Assembly: GCF_901933205.1 (NCBI RefSeq)
Contig: NC_044572.1
Span: forward strand, 62,654,965-62,718,964
DNA length: 64,000 nt
Direction of reading: 5' to 3'
From: Camarhynchus parvulus
Lineage: Eukaryota; Chordata; Aves; Passeriformes; Thraupidae
Shown here piece after piece: positions 27,100 through 39,239 of this stretch (position 1 is its first letter; every line of letters begins with the position of its first letter). The notes under the pieces are model-generated. The model was given only the letters and a program-made list of their open reading frames with translations. It did not search any database and was not told the origin of the DNA. A program made the translations under genes and the position numbers.

Positions 27100-27830
27100 T
27101 GGTAAAGCAGTGAATAGTGCTATCGAGACTGACAAAGGCTCTTTTCTTCCTCCTCTTACTTTTTTTTTTAAATGAAGAATCCAATGGAGAGTGTTATCGT
27201 GTAGTTATCAACAGGCCATGAAATGGGGAACATCAGCAAGTGTATTCAACTCCTTTGTTTGCTCTTTGAGAGCCTTAAACAGAAGCCTCAAAATGCACAC
27301 AGGAAAAAAAAAAAAACCCACGATAGAAAAACACAAGAAAAATCACACAAGCAAAAAAGACAAAGTGCTAAGATTTTTATAAATCCTCAAAAACCCACCA
27401 AGCCACAAACTGGAACACAGATCGCAGGCATTTGCAACCACATTTGTTCAGCATCTTTCCCTTGCTCAGGGTGTATAGAGCATGCCAGTGGATTAGCAAG
27501 GAAGAGCACAGCTGACCTAAGGAAACATCCAACCTTTCGTTATATCCGTACAAGGCCACTGCTATGGCAGGCCAGCCCCCTAAGGTCTACAGAAGCTCTA
27601 CACCCGGTGTTGACGTGATAGACCCTTCTTTCAGGTACATCTCGAGCACTCCTGGATGCTCCAAGTTTAGTCACCAGCCAGGTCTCAGCATTTACTGGAT
27701 ACCACTAGCTCCAAGCCTAGTCATAAGTAAGGAGTGTGCTGTCCTTCTACAGATAAGGCCCCTCCCTCCTCTCGTACCAAGATTATTCCAGCACAGTGTA
27801 ACAACATTCTGCAGCTACTCGTAGAAGTAT
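27100..27830. other. CpG-richer anonymous segment, possible unclassified repeat
   Basis: About 11 CpG dinucleotides fall in this 0.73 kb (for example near 27122, 27193, 27421, 27537, 27546, 27603, 27612, 27643, 27772 and 27819). The next 700 bp downstream have about two. Undecayed CpGs in CpG-poor vertebrate DNA can indicate a younger insertion, such as an LTR, or functional constraint. I searched for terminal TG...CA and a target duplication and could not define ends. Open frames on both strands are unrecognisable. An A-run lies at 27302-27316. Confidence 0.3.
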
Positions 27831-29546
27831 TCTTAAACCTCTAGATGACTTAAAAGTGAGTTAGTATGACTGACATCAAAAAGCACGCTGCTGGAAGATG
27901 GGCAAATGTGTGTGCAAATACCATATTTCTCAGCACCTTTGAACTATGGGAATCTGTCATACAGCCTAGATGCTTTCTGCTTGTGCACTAAAAATGATAC
28001 ACCTGAATATTTGGTTACATCCTACACATTGTGCCCATGACATGCATCACACATGTGCATAAATCTGTTATTGAATACTGGTGAACAGGTAAAATGCTAT
28101 CTATACAACTAATGCCAAGTGTTTTGCAAATATTTTTTCCTCTCCCAGGACTCCCTCACATTATCCTAAATATAAAATTTCAGACTCCAAATTCAAAGCA
28201 AAGCTTTGCACAGGGGAAATTGTGATTTTCCTTGAAGGCTCAAAGGAAAATTTAGGATTATATGAAAGACATTAGTTTAGTTATTAGCAATGCTGTTCTT
28301 CAAAGGACTATAGAAACTGAGAGGACTGATGTCATGGGAAAGCCAAGTAATTGGTAAAAATGTTTTCAAAGGTTAACCTTTTCTTTTACTCCTTCTGAAG
28401 ATCTGTAAAGAGACTTGATAAAATTTTCTTCCCACTTGCTTTGTGCTAGAAGTATGATCCCTTGGACCTATTGCTTGCAGTGAACCCGTTTCCCTACCTA
28501 AGAGCTCTCATCCCCATTTTATATATCAATATAAAGCTGTCTGTCCAGCACCCTGAACACAGCAGCACATCAGCCAGAGCTGTCCTTCTCACTGAGCACC
28601 CACTGCCTATTGCAAAGCCTTCCAGTTCACACTAACCCCAAGGGTCCTTAGCAGCCAGGACTACTGGCACACATAGGGCATGGCCACTCTTGTTTATGCT
28701 ACGGGAGCACTACTTGCTGTCCTGAAGCTGGACTGAACCAGAAACACATAGATCATGTGCTGTGTGGCCCTAACATGAAAAGCAGATGGGACAAGTGCTG
28801 GCCTGGCAAGCACCTTCCACCAGGCCACCCTCTGATGCTGCTTGCAGCTCACTTGTCTGGCACAAGACTTACACAGAGGAAGAGATGCAAAGGCAGGTGT
28901 CCACATTTGTCTTTGCCCAGCTCTATTTCCTGTGTCAGACCAAAATGGAGCCAAAAGGAAAGGGAAATCATGCTGCAAATTCTGTTCCCTCAGAATTTGC
29001 AGCATGTGTTCATGCAAATAAGTAGCCGGAACTTGGGCCTCTTTCCATTCCTTCTTCTAATGAAAACTGACAGACCGGTGGCACTATTACAGTGACTTGC
29101 ATCAGGGATAGTGCATAGCAGAAACTCACTCTAAATAAAATACGATGATTTGATTTTACTTGATAAAAGCATTGCTTTCACTAGCCTTAAATTTCAAATT
29201 CTCTGCATTCCTTAGTGTCATCCCAGTTACACATCACTTCAATTTTTTCACTAAATAATGACACAAATCAAAATATTATCTTCCACATATAGTTAAGATG
29301 CATTTTATATCCATACAGAGATAGAATCAAAAATAGGTATACCTTAACATTTCTGAATGTGAATGCTCCTTCTAGAATAGGAGTTTACTTAACAAGGTCT
29401 TCAGCAACATATATTACACTTTAAGTTTATATCCTGCCTTAATCCAACAGAACTTTCAGCTTCCTATTGGAGGCATAACAATTGAATTGATCTTTTATAC
29501 AGGGGGACAAATTTAATTTTCCAGCTCCAATTTGGATAAGAATGCC
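27831..29546. other. Intergenic or intronic DNA, no gene seen apart from a hairpin
   Basis: About 1.7 kb. It contains the perfect inverted repeat at 28969-29006 (annotated separately) and otherwise no repeat family or exon that I recognise. The last 450 bp are AT-rich. Confidence 0.5.
28969..29006. repeat. Perfect 16-bp inverted repeat (hairpin)
   Basis: The left arm CATGCTGCAAATTCTG (28969-28984) is exactly complementary to the right arm at 28991-29006, with a 6-nt loop TTCCCT. The stem cannot be extended at either end. A POU octamer ATGCAAAT follows at 29012-29019, and the arm itself contains the similar CTGCAAAT. The stem is shorter than a normal microRNA precursor, and no U-run follows the right arm. 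It could act in DNA as a small cruciform, or be neutral. Confidence 0.85.
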
Positions 29547-29640
29547 TATTCAGGACAGCACTTAAGCCTCACAGAAGTCAATAGGACCTAAACACAAGTT
29601 TACAATTAACCATTTGCTTAAGTGGTGGTCCAAACTGGGT
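29547..29640 (+). repeat. Ancient amniote fold-back repeat (decayed copy)
   Basis: ATTCAGGACAGCACTTAAGC, then GAAGTCAATAGGAC, then TTTGCTTAAGTGGTGGTCC follow the two-armed layout of an old amniote repeat: a GCACTTAAGC arm, a central AGTCAATGG-type palindrome and a GCTTAAGTG arm. Both arms are recognisable here, making this the most complete copy in the window. It has accumulated many substitutions and small indels, so it is old. Repbase name unknown. Confidence 0.45.
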
Positions 29641-32593
29641 GAAAAAATGTGAAGTCGGTAGGTCTGCTTGCACAGGAAAGAATTACCAATCTAGAAGAGA
29701 ATTACAGAATTTGGCTATAAGAGGCTGGAGGATTAGTAACAAACGTGTCATTCCTGTAAGTAATTTACTTAAACCAAAGCCATGGCAGAACTGTTTAAGG
29801 TATGCACTCAGATTAATCTGAGGGACAGTCTTAAAACATAATTATCAAGCAGGGACAGCTGTAAATTTGTAATAATATATGAGAATCGCCAACTGATTTT
29901 CAAATGAAATCTACAGAACTGAACATCCTGCTCAGATTTAATGAGTTCCAGCCCATTCCAGAGCTAGGCTGTGACTTCACACAGAAAACTGAGTAAGTAG
30001 CAGTGCAGGCCAAAGTAGTAATTATGGCTCCAAAAAATGAAACCAAAGAGCATGTGTGAGAATCTCCAAGCTCTTCCAAATTATTTTTGCAGTAGCAGTT
30101 CATGAGAAAAATATGAGAAGCCATCAAGACATCTTAAGGTATTTAAGTTCCCAGGTCTCATTTACTGATAAGGCTCCTGTAGACTGTCAGACATTTCTCT
30201 GGGTACACTTAAGATACTTAACAGTGAGGATAAATCCCTTTATTGACCATATTTAAAGAAACATATAATGACTTCCAGGCAAACTTCACATGTACATCAC
30301 TTACTCTGTTTCTTCCCAGGCTCTCTCAGTATTTCTGACGCATGAATAACTGGTGCATCCACATTTGATGAAGCTGGCACACTCCTACATTACATTGGAG
30401 AGGAAAGGGAATCATCCCCAGATGCCACTCCAGTCCTGTAAAATCAATCAGATTTTTAACAATTAAGAACACCTGGACCATATAACCCTTATTAGCAGGG
30501 GGTTTGTTTGTTTGTTTTTAAATCAGTGTTCCTATTGCACTTCTAATGCATTACAGTCATAGCTGGCTATGGAATATGACTCTCCAAAGTAGACTGGTAC
30601 CACTTTTGCAGTACTAGCAGCTAAAATCAACAACCACAACTTGAAGGGCACACAAATGAATGTAGCCCTTCATGGCAATGCAGGGCTTCAGCAGCTCCAG
30701 CTCAGCTCCCTCCAGGGCAGCTGCATCCCACTGCCCCCATGCCAGAAGCCTGCAAGTTCCCATAGGACCCCAGGGCAGCAGTGAGAGCCAGTGCATCAGG
30801 GTGTTTCCCTCATCTTCAAGAGCAGAAACAACAGGCTAGGCATCTGTGTCAGCTTTCCCCTTTGCAACAGATGACACGGTCTGCTTGTGCTCACTCTAAG
30901 GCTTCGCAGGTAATAACCCAGCTCTGGAAGTTACCAATTAATTCACTGCAGCTGCTCTGCCCTCTTCACTTACTAGCAACTAAGTCTGGTAAATGTGTGG
31001 GTTGTTGGGCTAAGGAGTGCAGGACTCTGAGGTGTGAGGAAGGATATGCTATTTCCTCAATTTTTCCTCTACTCAGCTCAAGGTACAACTCTCCAGAGAG
31101 TCATCACATAAAAAAATAAATATTCCTTCAGAACCATACCAAGTGCCTATTATATAAAGAACAGCACGCATATGAGCACGGATGACATTACTGCCACTGA
31201 AGTGATTTACATGTTCCAGAGCTCTGGTAGGGCTGCTGCTGCTGCATTCACCATGTCCATGTGTCTCTGGCTTCCCTGGACAGCCTCCAGCACAGCACCA
31301 TTCCTGAGACCCTCTGAAACACACTGCTGTGTGAAAGGGGCCTGTCCAGCTGTCCTGGGCTCACAGGACAAGACCTCCAGTTACTTTAAAAGATTTTTAC
31401 CCCCAGAATTTCAGATGTCAGTCTTACATACAGGAGAGATTACAACTGGTCTCAGAAATACTAGAAAACTGAAGCAATTATTAGTCTTGGCTTTCAGCAG
31501 ATCAAGAAATTCACCTATCTAAATAGCAACAATATACCAATACCTGTTTATGTGCTGACATTCCTTTATGAGACTGAGATGCTTCTGAGGCATTGAAGAT
31601 GTTTTTCCCACCACAGAGGTCCAACCCTTCCATTAAATCACTCAGCATCATGCCCACCTCTGCAATCACTACATTCCCTTTCTGAAAGGGCTCCTAAGGA
31701 GCCTTTTTAAAAACATTTCAGTTTGTGTTCCAGCTGACCCACATGACTGTCATTAATGGGTGATCAAAGCCTGAGGTACATCATCTGTTGCTTAATTACC
31801 AGCAGCTCAGTCTAGGAAAACAGGTCAGGACATCCCTTTGCCCCAGCATGCTCTTCCCAGTGTGTGATCATGGAAATGTCATGACCATCACTGTGGGCTT
31901 TGGGACAGGTGCAGGAATTTCTCTGGCAGTTTGCTACAGACTTCAGATCAGCATAGAGTCAAAAAGCAAAGAGAGAAGGCAAAGAAGGCCTGTGCTTAAC
32001 CTGGCTTTGTAATCTGACATGGATATACCCAGTTCGGTATCAACCTCCCCAGACAATTCCCCAGTTTGCCAGACTGCATTCAGGGCAAACCAGAAGTCTG
32101 CAAAGAAGGCTCTACATATACCCTCCCATTTTAGGGAGTCTTTGCTGTGCCAAGACTGGACAGAGAGCTGTGTAAACCCCTCAGTTTAAGAGCTGATCCC
32201 CACATCAGGGTCGGTTTGGTCACTGGGCATGGGATGCAAGCATGGAGCAGGATGTGAGCATGGAGCAAGACTCTGCCCTGCACCAGCCCAACCTGCATGC
32301 TGCGACAGGCAGCTGTCACAGAGAAGCATACACTCCAAAGCCTCTGGCTGGCTTTGGATACAGCAGATGTAGCTGGTCAGCAGGCTGATCAGCAGTATTT
32401 GGCACATGGTTCTCCAAAGCTGGAGAGAAACCACAGAGCAATACTGGGAATATATGAGTTGTCAGCACCGCAGCAGGAGAGAAAGAGACAGCGATGAATG
32501 GAGGCCTCTCAGCTGGTTAAGTCTGTGTCTGCAAGCACAACTCCTGCCAGAGGACAGACCAATATGGGCATGGAGAATGGGGCATGAGGGGTT
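29641..32593. other. Intergenic or intronic DNA, no gene seen
   Basis: About 3 kb. It has a perfect palindrome at 29807-29822, a short (TTTG)n run near 30502-30518, a (GCT)4 at 31231-31244 and an imperfect 18-bp tandem duplication at 32233-32268. No repeat family, RNA gene or exon was recognised. Confidence 0.5.
29807..29822. promoter_or_regulatory. Palindromic GATTAATC homeodomain-type site
   Basis: CTCAGATTAATCTGAG is a perfect 16-bp palindrome whose core GATTAATC holds two overlapping TAATC half-sites in inverted orientation. TAATC is the core bound by OTX/PITX-class (K50) homeodomains. A palindrome of this length is uncommon by chance but not impossible in 64 kb. No other supporting motif cluster is obvious around it. 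Confidence 0.3.
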
Positions 32594-32692
32594 GGGCAGC
32601 TCAGCCAAGGACATGCAGTGAGTTGGTGGCTCGGCTGGCCCAGGAATAACATGATGGAAGTATCCTGGGTTTGAGTCCCCTCTCCTTGTCCC
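32594..32692 (+). mobile_element. MIR-like ancient tRNA-derived SINE fragment
   Basis: The sequence CCAAGGACATGCAGTGAG, then GGTGGCTCGGCTGG, then CCTGGGTTTGAGTCCCC follows the conserved core and 3' part of the MIR/amniote CORE-SINE family. In that family the order is AAGGTCACACAG, AGT.AGTGGCAGAGCTGG, GAACCCAGG and a final TCC-rich block. It is on the plus strand and truncated at the 5' end. The minus-strand open frame 32462-32977 (171 codons) runs across this SINE, which argues against that frame being a gene. Confidence 0.6.
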
Positions 32693-34576
32693 CACAAAAA
32701 CAGCCCCTGTGGCCATAGCATGACTTTCCTCAGTTTGCTTTCTCTGATCTTCATTGTAAGACAGGGCCCTGTCTTCCAAAATGCAGTATCTCTGCTCAGC
32801 AGATCCCATGCCCTCGTTACCTGCTGCCTCACAAAACTCCACGTGCCAGAACGCCGTGCTCAGCACGTCCTGCTGCCGCAGAAGTTGCTGCCTGTCACTC
32901 AGCATGAGCAGCAAACACTGGTAGGCTTGTGGCAAGCAAGGGAAGGGAAAACAAAGCAGGCTGAAGTGGCAGAGCAAGCCCCTCCGGGAAGAGGACTCTT
33001 TCTTTCATTGGGATGTGACATGTGGCACTGGCTGCAGCATGTTTTGGAAGAGCAAAGGCCGTGCCAACATCGGAGGGCCACTCATCACCCCAGAGTGGAT
33101 TCTTGCAACTAATATTCTCATTATTCTTGCCTTTTTCTGCATTTTTCTTCATTTCTTTGGGGAAGCAGACATAATGACACATGGCATAAAGTGAGCCAAG
33201 TCACTCCTGGCAAGACCTGACACCTCCTAGAGCTCTCCTGTCTGAGATGCCGTCACATCTTCTGAACAGAAATGCAGCCCATGGACTGTCCCACGTTCTG
33301 CTCTTGTGTTATGTAACTCTTCTGTACCCAGAATCTATCTGTAGGTTCTCCTGCAGGTATACAGCACCAAGATGTTTTGTGTCTCCTTTACCTCCCCCAT
33401 AGCATCATTTTGAATGTGTGGATCCTTCTCCAGAAGATGGATGAAGCACTAACACACATTGGACATTAACACTGGAGCAGGGAAACTCCTTGTCAGGGGG
33501 TGCTGTGGGCACCAGGGGCTGGTAGGGGTTCAAGAGGCAACCAGGGAAATCCATAGCCAAGACATACATGGCAAGCTAAGAGTTACAATTGTGTTGGTCC
33601 TTGGTCAGGCAGTCCTTGAGTCACAAACTGCTGGCCACTGAACTAAAGCTGTGCACAAGTGACATGATCTGCTGGCCAAGACCTCCAGCTGCATCCGTGC
33701 AAGCCGTGCAGGGACCGGACACTGAGCTAGGTGGACTGCCTCTCAGTGAGGAAGAAGGGACTGGGGCCAGCATTTTTCCAGCCTCTTCTTGTTCCAGACA
33801 GGTGTCTTATCCCCTGGGGGCCCTGGGAAGCAGGGGCGCTTTGTAGTGCTGCCAGGGGCCCAGTCCTGCCAGCACGAGACAGGGGAGAGCGTGCCCCTGC
33901 ACACATGTTCCTGCTGCACTGTGCATCCCCAGGGCAGCCAGGGATGCAGCTCCTGCAGCCCTGGCTGCCTGCTGGCAGGAGGATAATGTGGATGTGGAAC
34001 ACTAATGACTGACTGGTGCAATTTATCAAAGCTCTTTTGAGGCAGCTCATGTCCTGTGAAGACAAAAGAGGGACTCAAGACATTAGATCACCAAAGTTAG
34101 GCCCTGGCCCAAATTTCAAAATAAGGTTTCATGCAAGTGAGAAAAGTAATGGAATGACACAACCCTGTGCATGCACACACATGTGTGATCCAGGCAACCT
34201 CCCTTTGCTTCAAACCACCACCTCTCACAGGGCATCTTGCTGTCCAGCAGGGCTAGGCACATTTGGTGACTTTAGGATTTGCATCAGCCATTGGGGTGTT
34301 TTATGATGCAGAATCAGTCAAATTAAGATGCAGCCCTGAGCTATTGGCCTGGTCCCTCCCCTGTTGACACAGTGGGCTGGCAGGCTGAGCAGAGGCCAGG
34401 GAAGGAAAGGACTATGGAGAATGTACCTGCCAGACAGCTTTCTTTTGAGTCACTGCTGAGCACATTTAACACTTCAGCATTCAGAAAGGGCCCATGTGGC
34501 ACATACAGGCTGTTAGAGACGTATAGAGCAGTTTTCTGACCTGGCTGCAGGCATAGTGCCAGTGGCTTTATATAAA
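32693..34576. other. Intergenic or intronic DNA, GC-richer, no gene seen
   Basis: About 1.9 kb with GC-richer parts at 32.8-33.1 kb and 33.65-34.0 kb. Four overlapping open frames on both strands around 33727-34078 have no recognisable domain; mutual overlap on opposite strands is typical of GC-rich non-coding DNA with few stop codons. Confidence 0.5.
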
Positions 34577-34582
34577 GTTAGC

Positions 34583-34656
<74 letters not shown>
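34577..34656 (+). repeat. Compound microsatellite (GTTA)9(GTCT)11
   Basis: Nine GTTA units (34577-34612, the second reading GCTA) pass without a break into eleven perfect GTCT units (34613-34656). The second array is uninterrupted, so it is probably variable in length between individuals. The two motifs differ at two adjacent positions, consistent with a mutated unit being expanded secondarily. No flanking retrotransposon was recognised. Confidence 0.97.
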
Positions 34657-34657
<1 letters not shown>

Positions 34658-37600
34658 CTTGTTTACTACCCTGTCTCACTTCTGAACGGGATCATCTTCC
34701 AACTAGCCATTTGCAATAACCTTCAAAGTCAGGAAATGGCATGTTCCCACACTGCAGACTGACCATGACATCACACCAACTGATAGGAAACACTCCCTGC
34801 CCTGCCAGCACACACAAACCAGCCCACTCAGGCTCATCTGGACACCAAGGACCCTCCCGGTCACACACTCACTGCAGCCCTGACCAAGGAGACCTGGCAC
34901 TGTTTTGTACAGATGTGCATTTCTATGCCATGGACAAAAGCAATCACAGCCTGCATGGCCTCAGCATCACCAGCAAAGGCTCCTGCTTCCCCTCCTGCCC
35001 CCAAGGGAAAAGACACAGAGGTAGAGAATTTCATTTATCAGTTAACTTGTGCTGAAAAATCCCATATCCTCCCTGCTGGGGGAGAAGGGGCAAAGACAGC
35101 ACGAAACAAGTCATTAAAGAGTCCTATATGGGTGATGGAAATAGTCTGGAGAGCCTTTCACTGGTGAGCTTATTGTTCTGAAGCTGGACCTTATCAAGCA
35201 TAGTCACCACACAGCACGTATTTCATGGCCACAAGTTTGTTGTTAGGCTTTTTAGGTAGCAGTTGTTTGCACTATTAAAAATACCACTGGCAACCCAGGC
35301 CATCTTAGCAGAGACACCAAGGATTTAATTGGAAAGGGCACCATAAATTTTCGCCTTTTGTTAGCCTAGATGATCTGCCTCAACCAGGCCTAAGGCATAT
35401 TGATGGAAAAGCTGCAGCCATCCTACCCTGCACCTAAGAGTCGCTGGAGTGATAAAAGCAACACATCAGTGATCAGTCTCAGGGAAGTATTTGTTTAAAT
35501 GGTAAAGGATCCCCAGAAAATTATTAGCTAACATCTGCAGAACTGCTGGCAGCTTGATTTATCTCCCTGTTTAGAAAACTGACTATTCAAAAAATAAAAT
35601 AAATGTATATTAAAAAAAAATTAAATTAGAGCTGCTATGTCAAAATACTGGAACAGAGGGTTTTGAGCAGCAAATTCTTGCTAGTGCTTTTTTATAATTA
35701 CAAAAATTTTTTTGTACAGCTCCTTCCCTAGCAAACCTGGAAGACTACTTCTCAAAGAAGCCTTGCTCTGGTAACAGTGAGAGTTAGTATATTTTTTCAC
35801 TAGAGATTCATGTGAAGAAAGCTTCAGACTCACATCACCTTATCTTTTGCAGTGTGCCTTAATCAGATGTCTGTCTGGTCTTCCAGCTCTGGGGCAAGCC
35901 TTCACCTTTGGAAAATAAACTGAAAATAGAGAATTAGGAGGTTAGTTTCAGAAGATTTTCTGAACTTTTTGCCTCCCCTTCTTTCCTCACCTACCAGACA
36001 GAAACTTTCATGTTAATCCCAAAATGGCAATATGCATCTGAATCTTGATCAAGTCTCTGTACTAAGGAAGTGGCTAGGATTTCATTTCAGAGAGTCAAGT
36101 TTTGAATTAATAAAATTTTTATACTTTATTGCCATAACAAGGGAGCCTGGACTTAAAGGCACTCAGTGCTTGCTACTGTTTGACTTCAGCAGTCAAAATA
36201 TGAACATGAATATCACATCTATAACAGACATTTTGCTCTATTAGAAGCTGTTCATCTTTACCCAGAATTTTAGAGAGTCATCCTGCAGTTCTGTCCCAGT
36301 TAATTATACTTTCAGTACTTTTCCCCATATAAATATATTACAATCATATATATGTAGATATATATATTATAATGAAGCATATGTATCTAGTCTATATCAG
36401 ATCATGTATATATTTAGTACCTATATTCACATACTGTACATAAATGTTGTTTTGTTTAGAATTGTAATATATAAATACACCACATTGCGTTGCTCTTTCA
36501 GTCATGAGTACACAGAGCTGCAGCTGTAGAAATAAGGAGAATAAAAGTCAATATTATGACGTGTCATCACTTTTTTTTTCCTGTTTATCCAATAACTCAC
36601 AGTGTCAGAAAGGTTATAAGGCATCCTCAGCTGTTAGTGCGAATTCACAAAGTTCCTGCTGTACACACAGACTTCACTTACACTTGTTCTTGCCTTGAGC
36701 TCTCAGAAATGTAGTGGTCAAGGATCTGAGCAAGATCGATGAGAATTTTCTCTCTACAGAAGTAGCTCATAACACCCAGGACAATGCCTGGACCCAGAGC
36801 TTGCCTTAGAATTCAGTGGAATTAGTAGAATCCTCATCTGGCACCCCTCATTTTCTGACAAGGCTTCCCCAGCCACCTCAGCCCCCAGCCCTGGTCACCC
36901 ACCTCTTCCACCACCACCCATCAATCACCTCAGGATACCCCCCTGCTGCAAAGCACCTCCTGGGGCACCAGCACTACCACAATCACTCCTTTTCAAGCCC
37001 AAAATTTGGGCAGGCACAGGGAAGTTGCATTGTTACCACACAAGGGATGGGCAAGGGTCACTCTGGGCATCAGGGCATCAGATGCAGACCAGGGCCAGGG
37101 TGGAAATCTTCCCCCTCTGGTAAATTTGCACCCTTAGCCTAAAAGCACAGCCTGCATCCATGTGTGCTCTGCACAGTGATGGTGGAAAAGGATGTCTGTG
37201 GATATTGCTTCTGACTTAGATCACTCCAGCTACAGAGGCTGTTTCTGGGCTGATCTGCCTACGTGTGATGTGGAGAAGCTGAGCCTGGGTATATGTTCTG
37301 TGCTCCCCTGCTACAGGGGCAAGCCCCAAAGTAATGTTTAGAGAGCATCTGTCTCTGGCACTGAGTTGAGGCTAGTTATTAACCCTCAGTCCAGCCTTAG
37401 AGGTATGTTCTACCTTGGGGCAATTAATGGGCACAACACACCCTAAGGGAAGAAAACAGCAAAGAAAAGGCCTCAATCTTACTGTGAAACTAAGCCAGAC
37501 AAAGCCAACACTGTTCTTCTGAAGGAGGAACACGCCTTTGTGGATGATATAACCATTGAGACAAGCACTCTTAGGAAGATGACAACTTTGTGCCAATTCT

Positions 37601-38323
37601 ATTTTTCTGGGTTCTTTCGGGATTTTTTCCTTCAGTCACGTCTTGCCTTTCCAAATGCCAAGGACTGAGCTGAGCAGATTCCAGCAGTAATTAACACACA
37701 GCATTGAGCTCTGCTTTTGAGATGAAGGTGAGGAAACAGGCTGGCTATTATGCAGAGAGCACAGAGACAAGAGTCACACTAATGAAGGATGAGGAGCTCA
37801 GATTCAGGAAAGTGAATAAAAAGCATCAGGCTGAAACTCAGCAGCAATTTTATTCTTGTTTATTCTGAAACCAAAATTTGGATTAAAAACATGTTTACAA
37901 TGAATGCCACCCCTGCTGCAGCCCAGCAGTGCTCATGTGGAGAAGGAGCAGGGCTAGGATTAGTCACCAGCAAAATAAGGAGCTGCAATGGATGGTAGAG
38001 CCTCACAGACCCTGCTCAAAGCAAATCCCCCTCAAGAAAGGGCAGAGACATCAAGTCCCAAACTGACAGCTCTCCTTGAGCCTTATCATCAATAAAATGT
38101 AAGAACAATAAAAGTCAGGACAGCAATTTCGTGTGTTCAGCTTTTCATTCTGGCCAGCAATATCACAGTGACCAGCAATCCCAGCCATAAAATACAACCC
38201 AAAAGGGAACTTTTATCCTTTCTACTTTTTTCTCAACTGAGAACACCTACACAGTGAAATCACTTATCTCCCAAGCTCCCTCTGCTCCAGCAAGCAAGAC
38301 CTGGCAATTTTTCTGTAGGCATT
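34657..38323. other. Intergenic or intronic DNA, no gene seen
   Basis: About 3.7 kb. AT-rich parts lie around 35590-35720 and 36330-36480. The 36.8-37.1 kb part is proline-codon rich on the plus strand (open frame 36816-37142) because of CCA/CCC-rich DNA. No repeat family or exon was recognised. Confidence 0.5.
36330..36480. repeat. AT-rich low-complexity region
   Basis: Irregular TATA/ATAT runs, notably around 36345-36375 and 36405-36420, with only scattered G and C. There is no consistent unit, so it is low complexity and not a defined tandem repeat. Apparent TATA boxes here are expected from composition and were not called as promoters. Confidence 0.8.
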
Positions 38324-38371
38324 GAGGTCCTGATCTTGCTCCCAGCAAAGTCAAAGGCAAAATTCTCATTG
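38324..38371 (+). repeat. Ancient amniote fold-back repeat (decayed copy)
   Basis: AGGTCCTGATCTTGCTCCC, then AAAGTCAAAGGCAAAATTC, then CTCATTG match the order GGxCCTGATCCTGCTCCCATTG AAGTCAATGGCAAAACTCCCATTG of an old amniote palindromic repeat. One arm plus the centre remain. The match is dense over about 48 bp and breaks abruptly on both sides. Family name unknown. Confidence 0.5.
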
Positions 38372-39239
38372 TATAAAGGATCACAACTAATTTCCTGCAA
38401 GCTCAGTGAAGTTGTTCGAGTCAGTTCCCAAAACAAGCCAATGCATTTTTAAAACCACAGTTGGGGTTCTACTGTATTACAACGTGACCCCAGAGAGAGT
38501 AGAAATTGCTGTGAGGTGAGTGCTCACAGCTATTGTTTTAGGCTGCTGACTCAGGCAGACAAGGCTGCTTTGTTTCACATCTGAAAGGACTTTTTTATTT
38601 GTTTCAGGACCACACAGGCTAGAAATGGCTTGGAGTTGTTGGTTTGTGGGTGGAAGGAGGAGTGGGAGGTTTCCTCCATCAACACAAATACTGAGAAAAA
38701 TCAGAGTACATGAGAAGTAGTTTTCCAGTGCCTCAGGAAGGTGGAAGGCCATCAGGGCTCATGCCAGGGCTCCCCATGGGCAACAAGACTGGAAACCAGG
38801 GTTCCAGGGTGGCAGGTGCAGCTGGCAAATAGTCCCTAGGCCCGCTGGGTAGTGGAGAAGGTGGGAACCAGATCAGAGGGCATTGCACAGGAAAATGCTG
38901 GGGACAGCCAAGCTTGGAGAGGAAGTCAGGGCTGCAGTAGGCGTCATGCAATTCCTCTGAGCCACTAATAAATGCCAAAGAGGAAGGGAGCTGAGTCAGG
39001 ATGCTGATTAAGGGCCCCCCTGCTCCCTCGAGGGTGGAGGAGGGAGTCTAATGATGCCCCCTTGGTCTATGAAGGTCTAGAAAGCTGGTGGCTGGTGAGG
39101 TCAAAGCCATGGTGTGCCACTGGCACTGCCCACACCATGCTTTCTCCAGGTCCCCTTGGCACATGACCACCAGCAATTCCTGTGGAAGCAGGGAATGGTC
39201 AGTTTACTGCAGGCACAACTGCAAACGTTGAGGGAGCTG
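38372..39239. other. Intergenic or intronic DNA, no gene seen
   Basis: Nearly 0.9 kb of moderately GC-rich sequence. Two minus-strand open frames (38477-38752 and 38733-38978) show no recognisable protein feature. No repeat was recognised. Confidence 0.5.

Noticed and set aside
32233..32268. 18-bp tandem duplication (two units, three differences)
   Set aside because: Only two imperfect units; minor slippage product with no further structure.
32462..32977. Longest open frame (171 codons, minus strand)
   Set aside because: It runs antisense across a MIR-like SINE, overlaps open frames on the other strand, is Cys/Pro/Ser-rich as expected from its base composition, and has no recognisable domain.
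36330..36480. Multiple TATA-box-like sequences
   Set aside because: They occur in a low-complexity AT-rich region where TATA motifs are expected by composition.
38405..38425. GTTCGAGTC, similar to a tRNA T-loop / B-box
   Set aside because: No A-box, anticodon stem or acceptor stem could be found around it.
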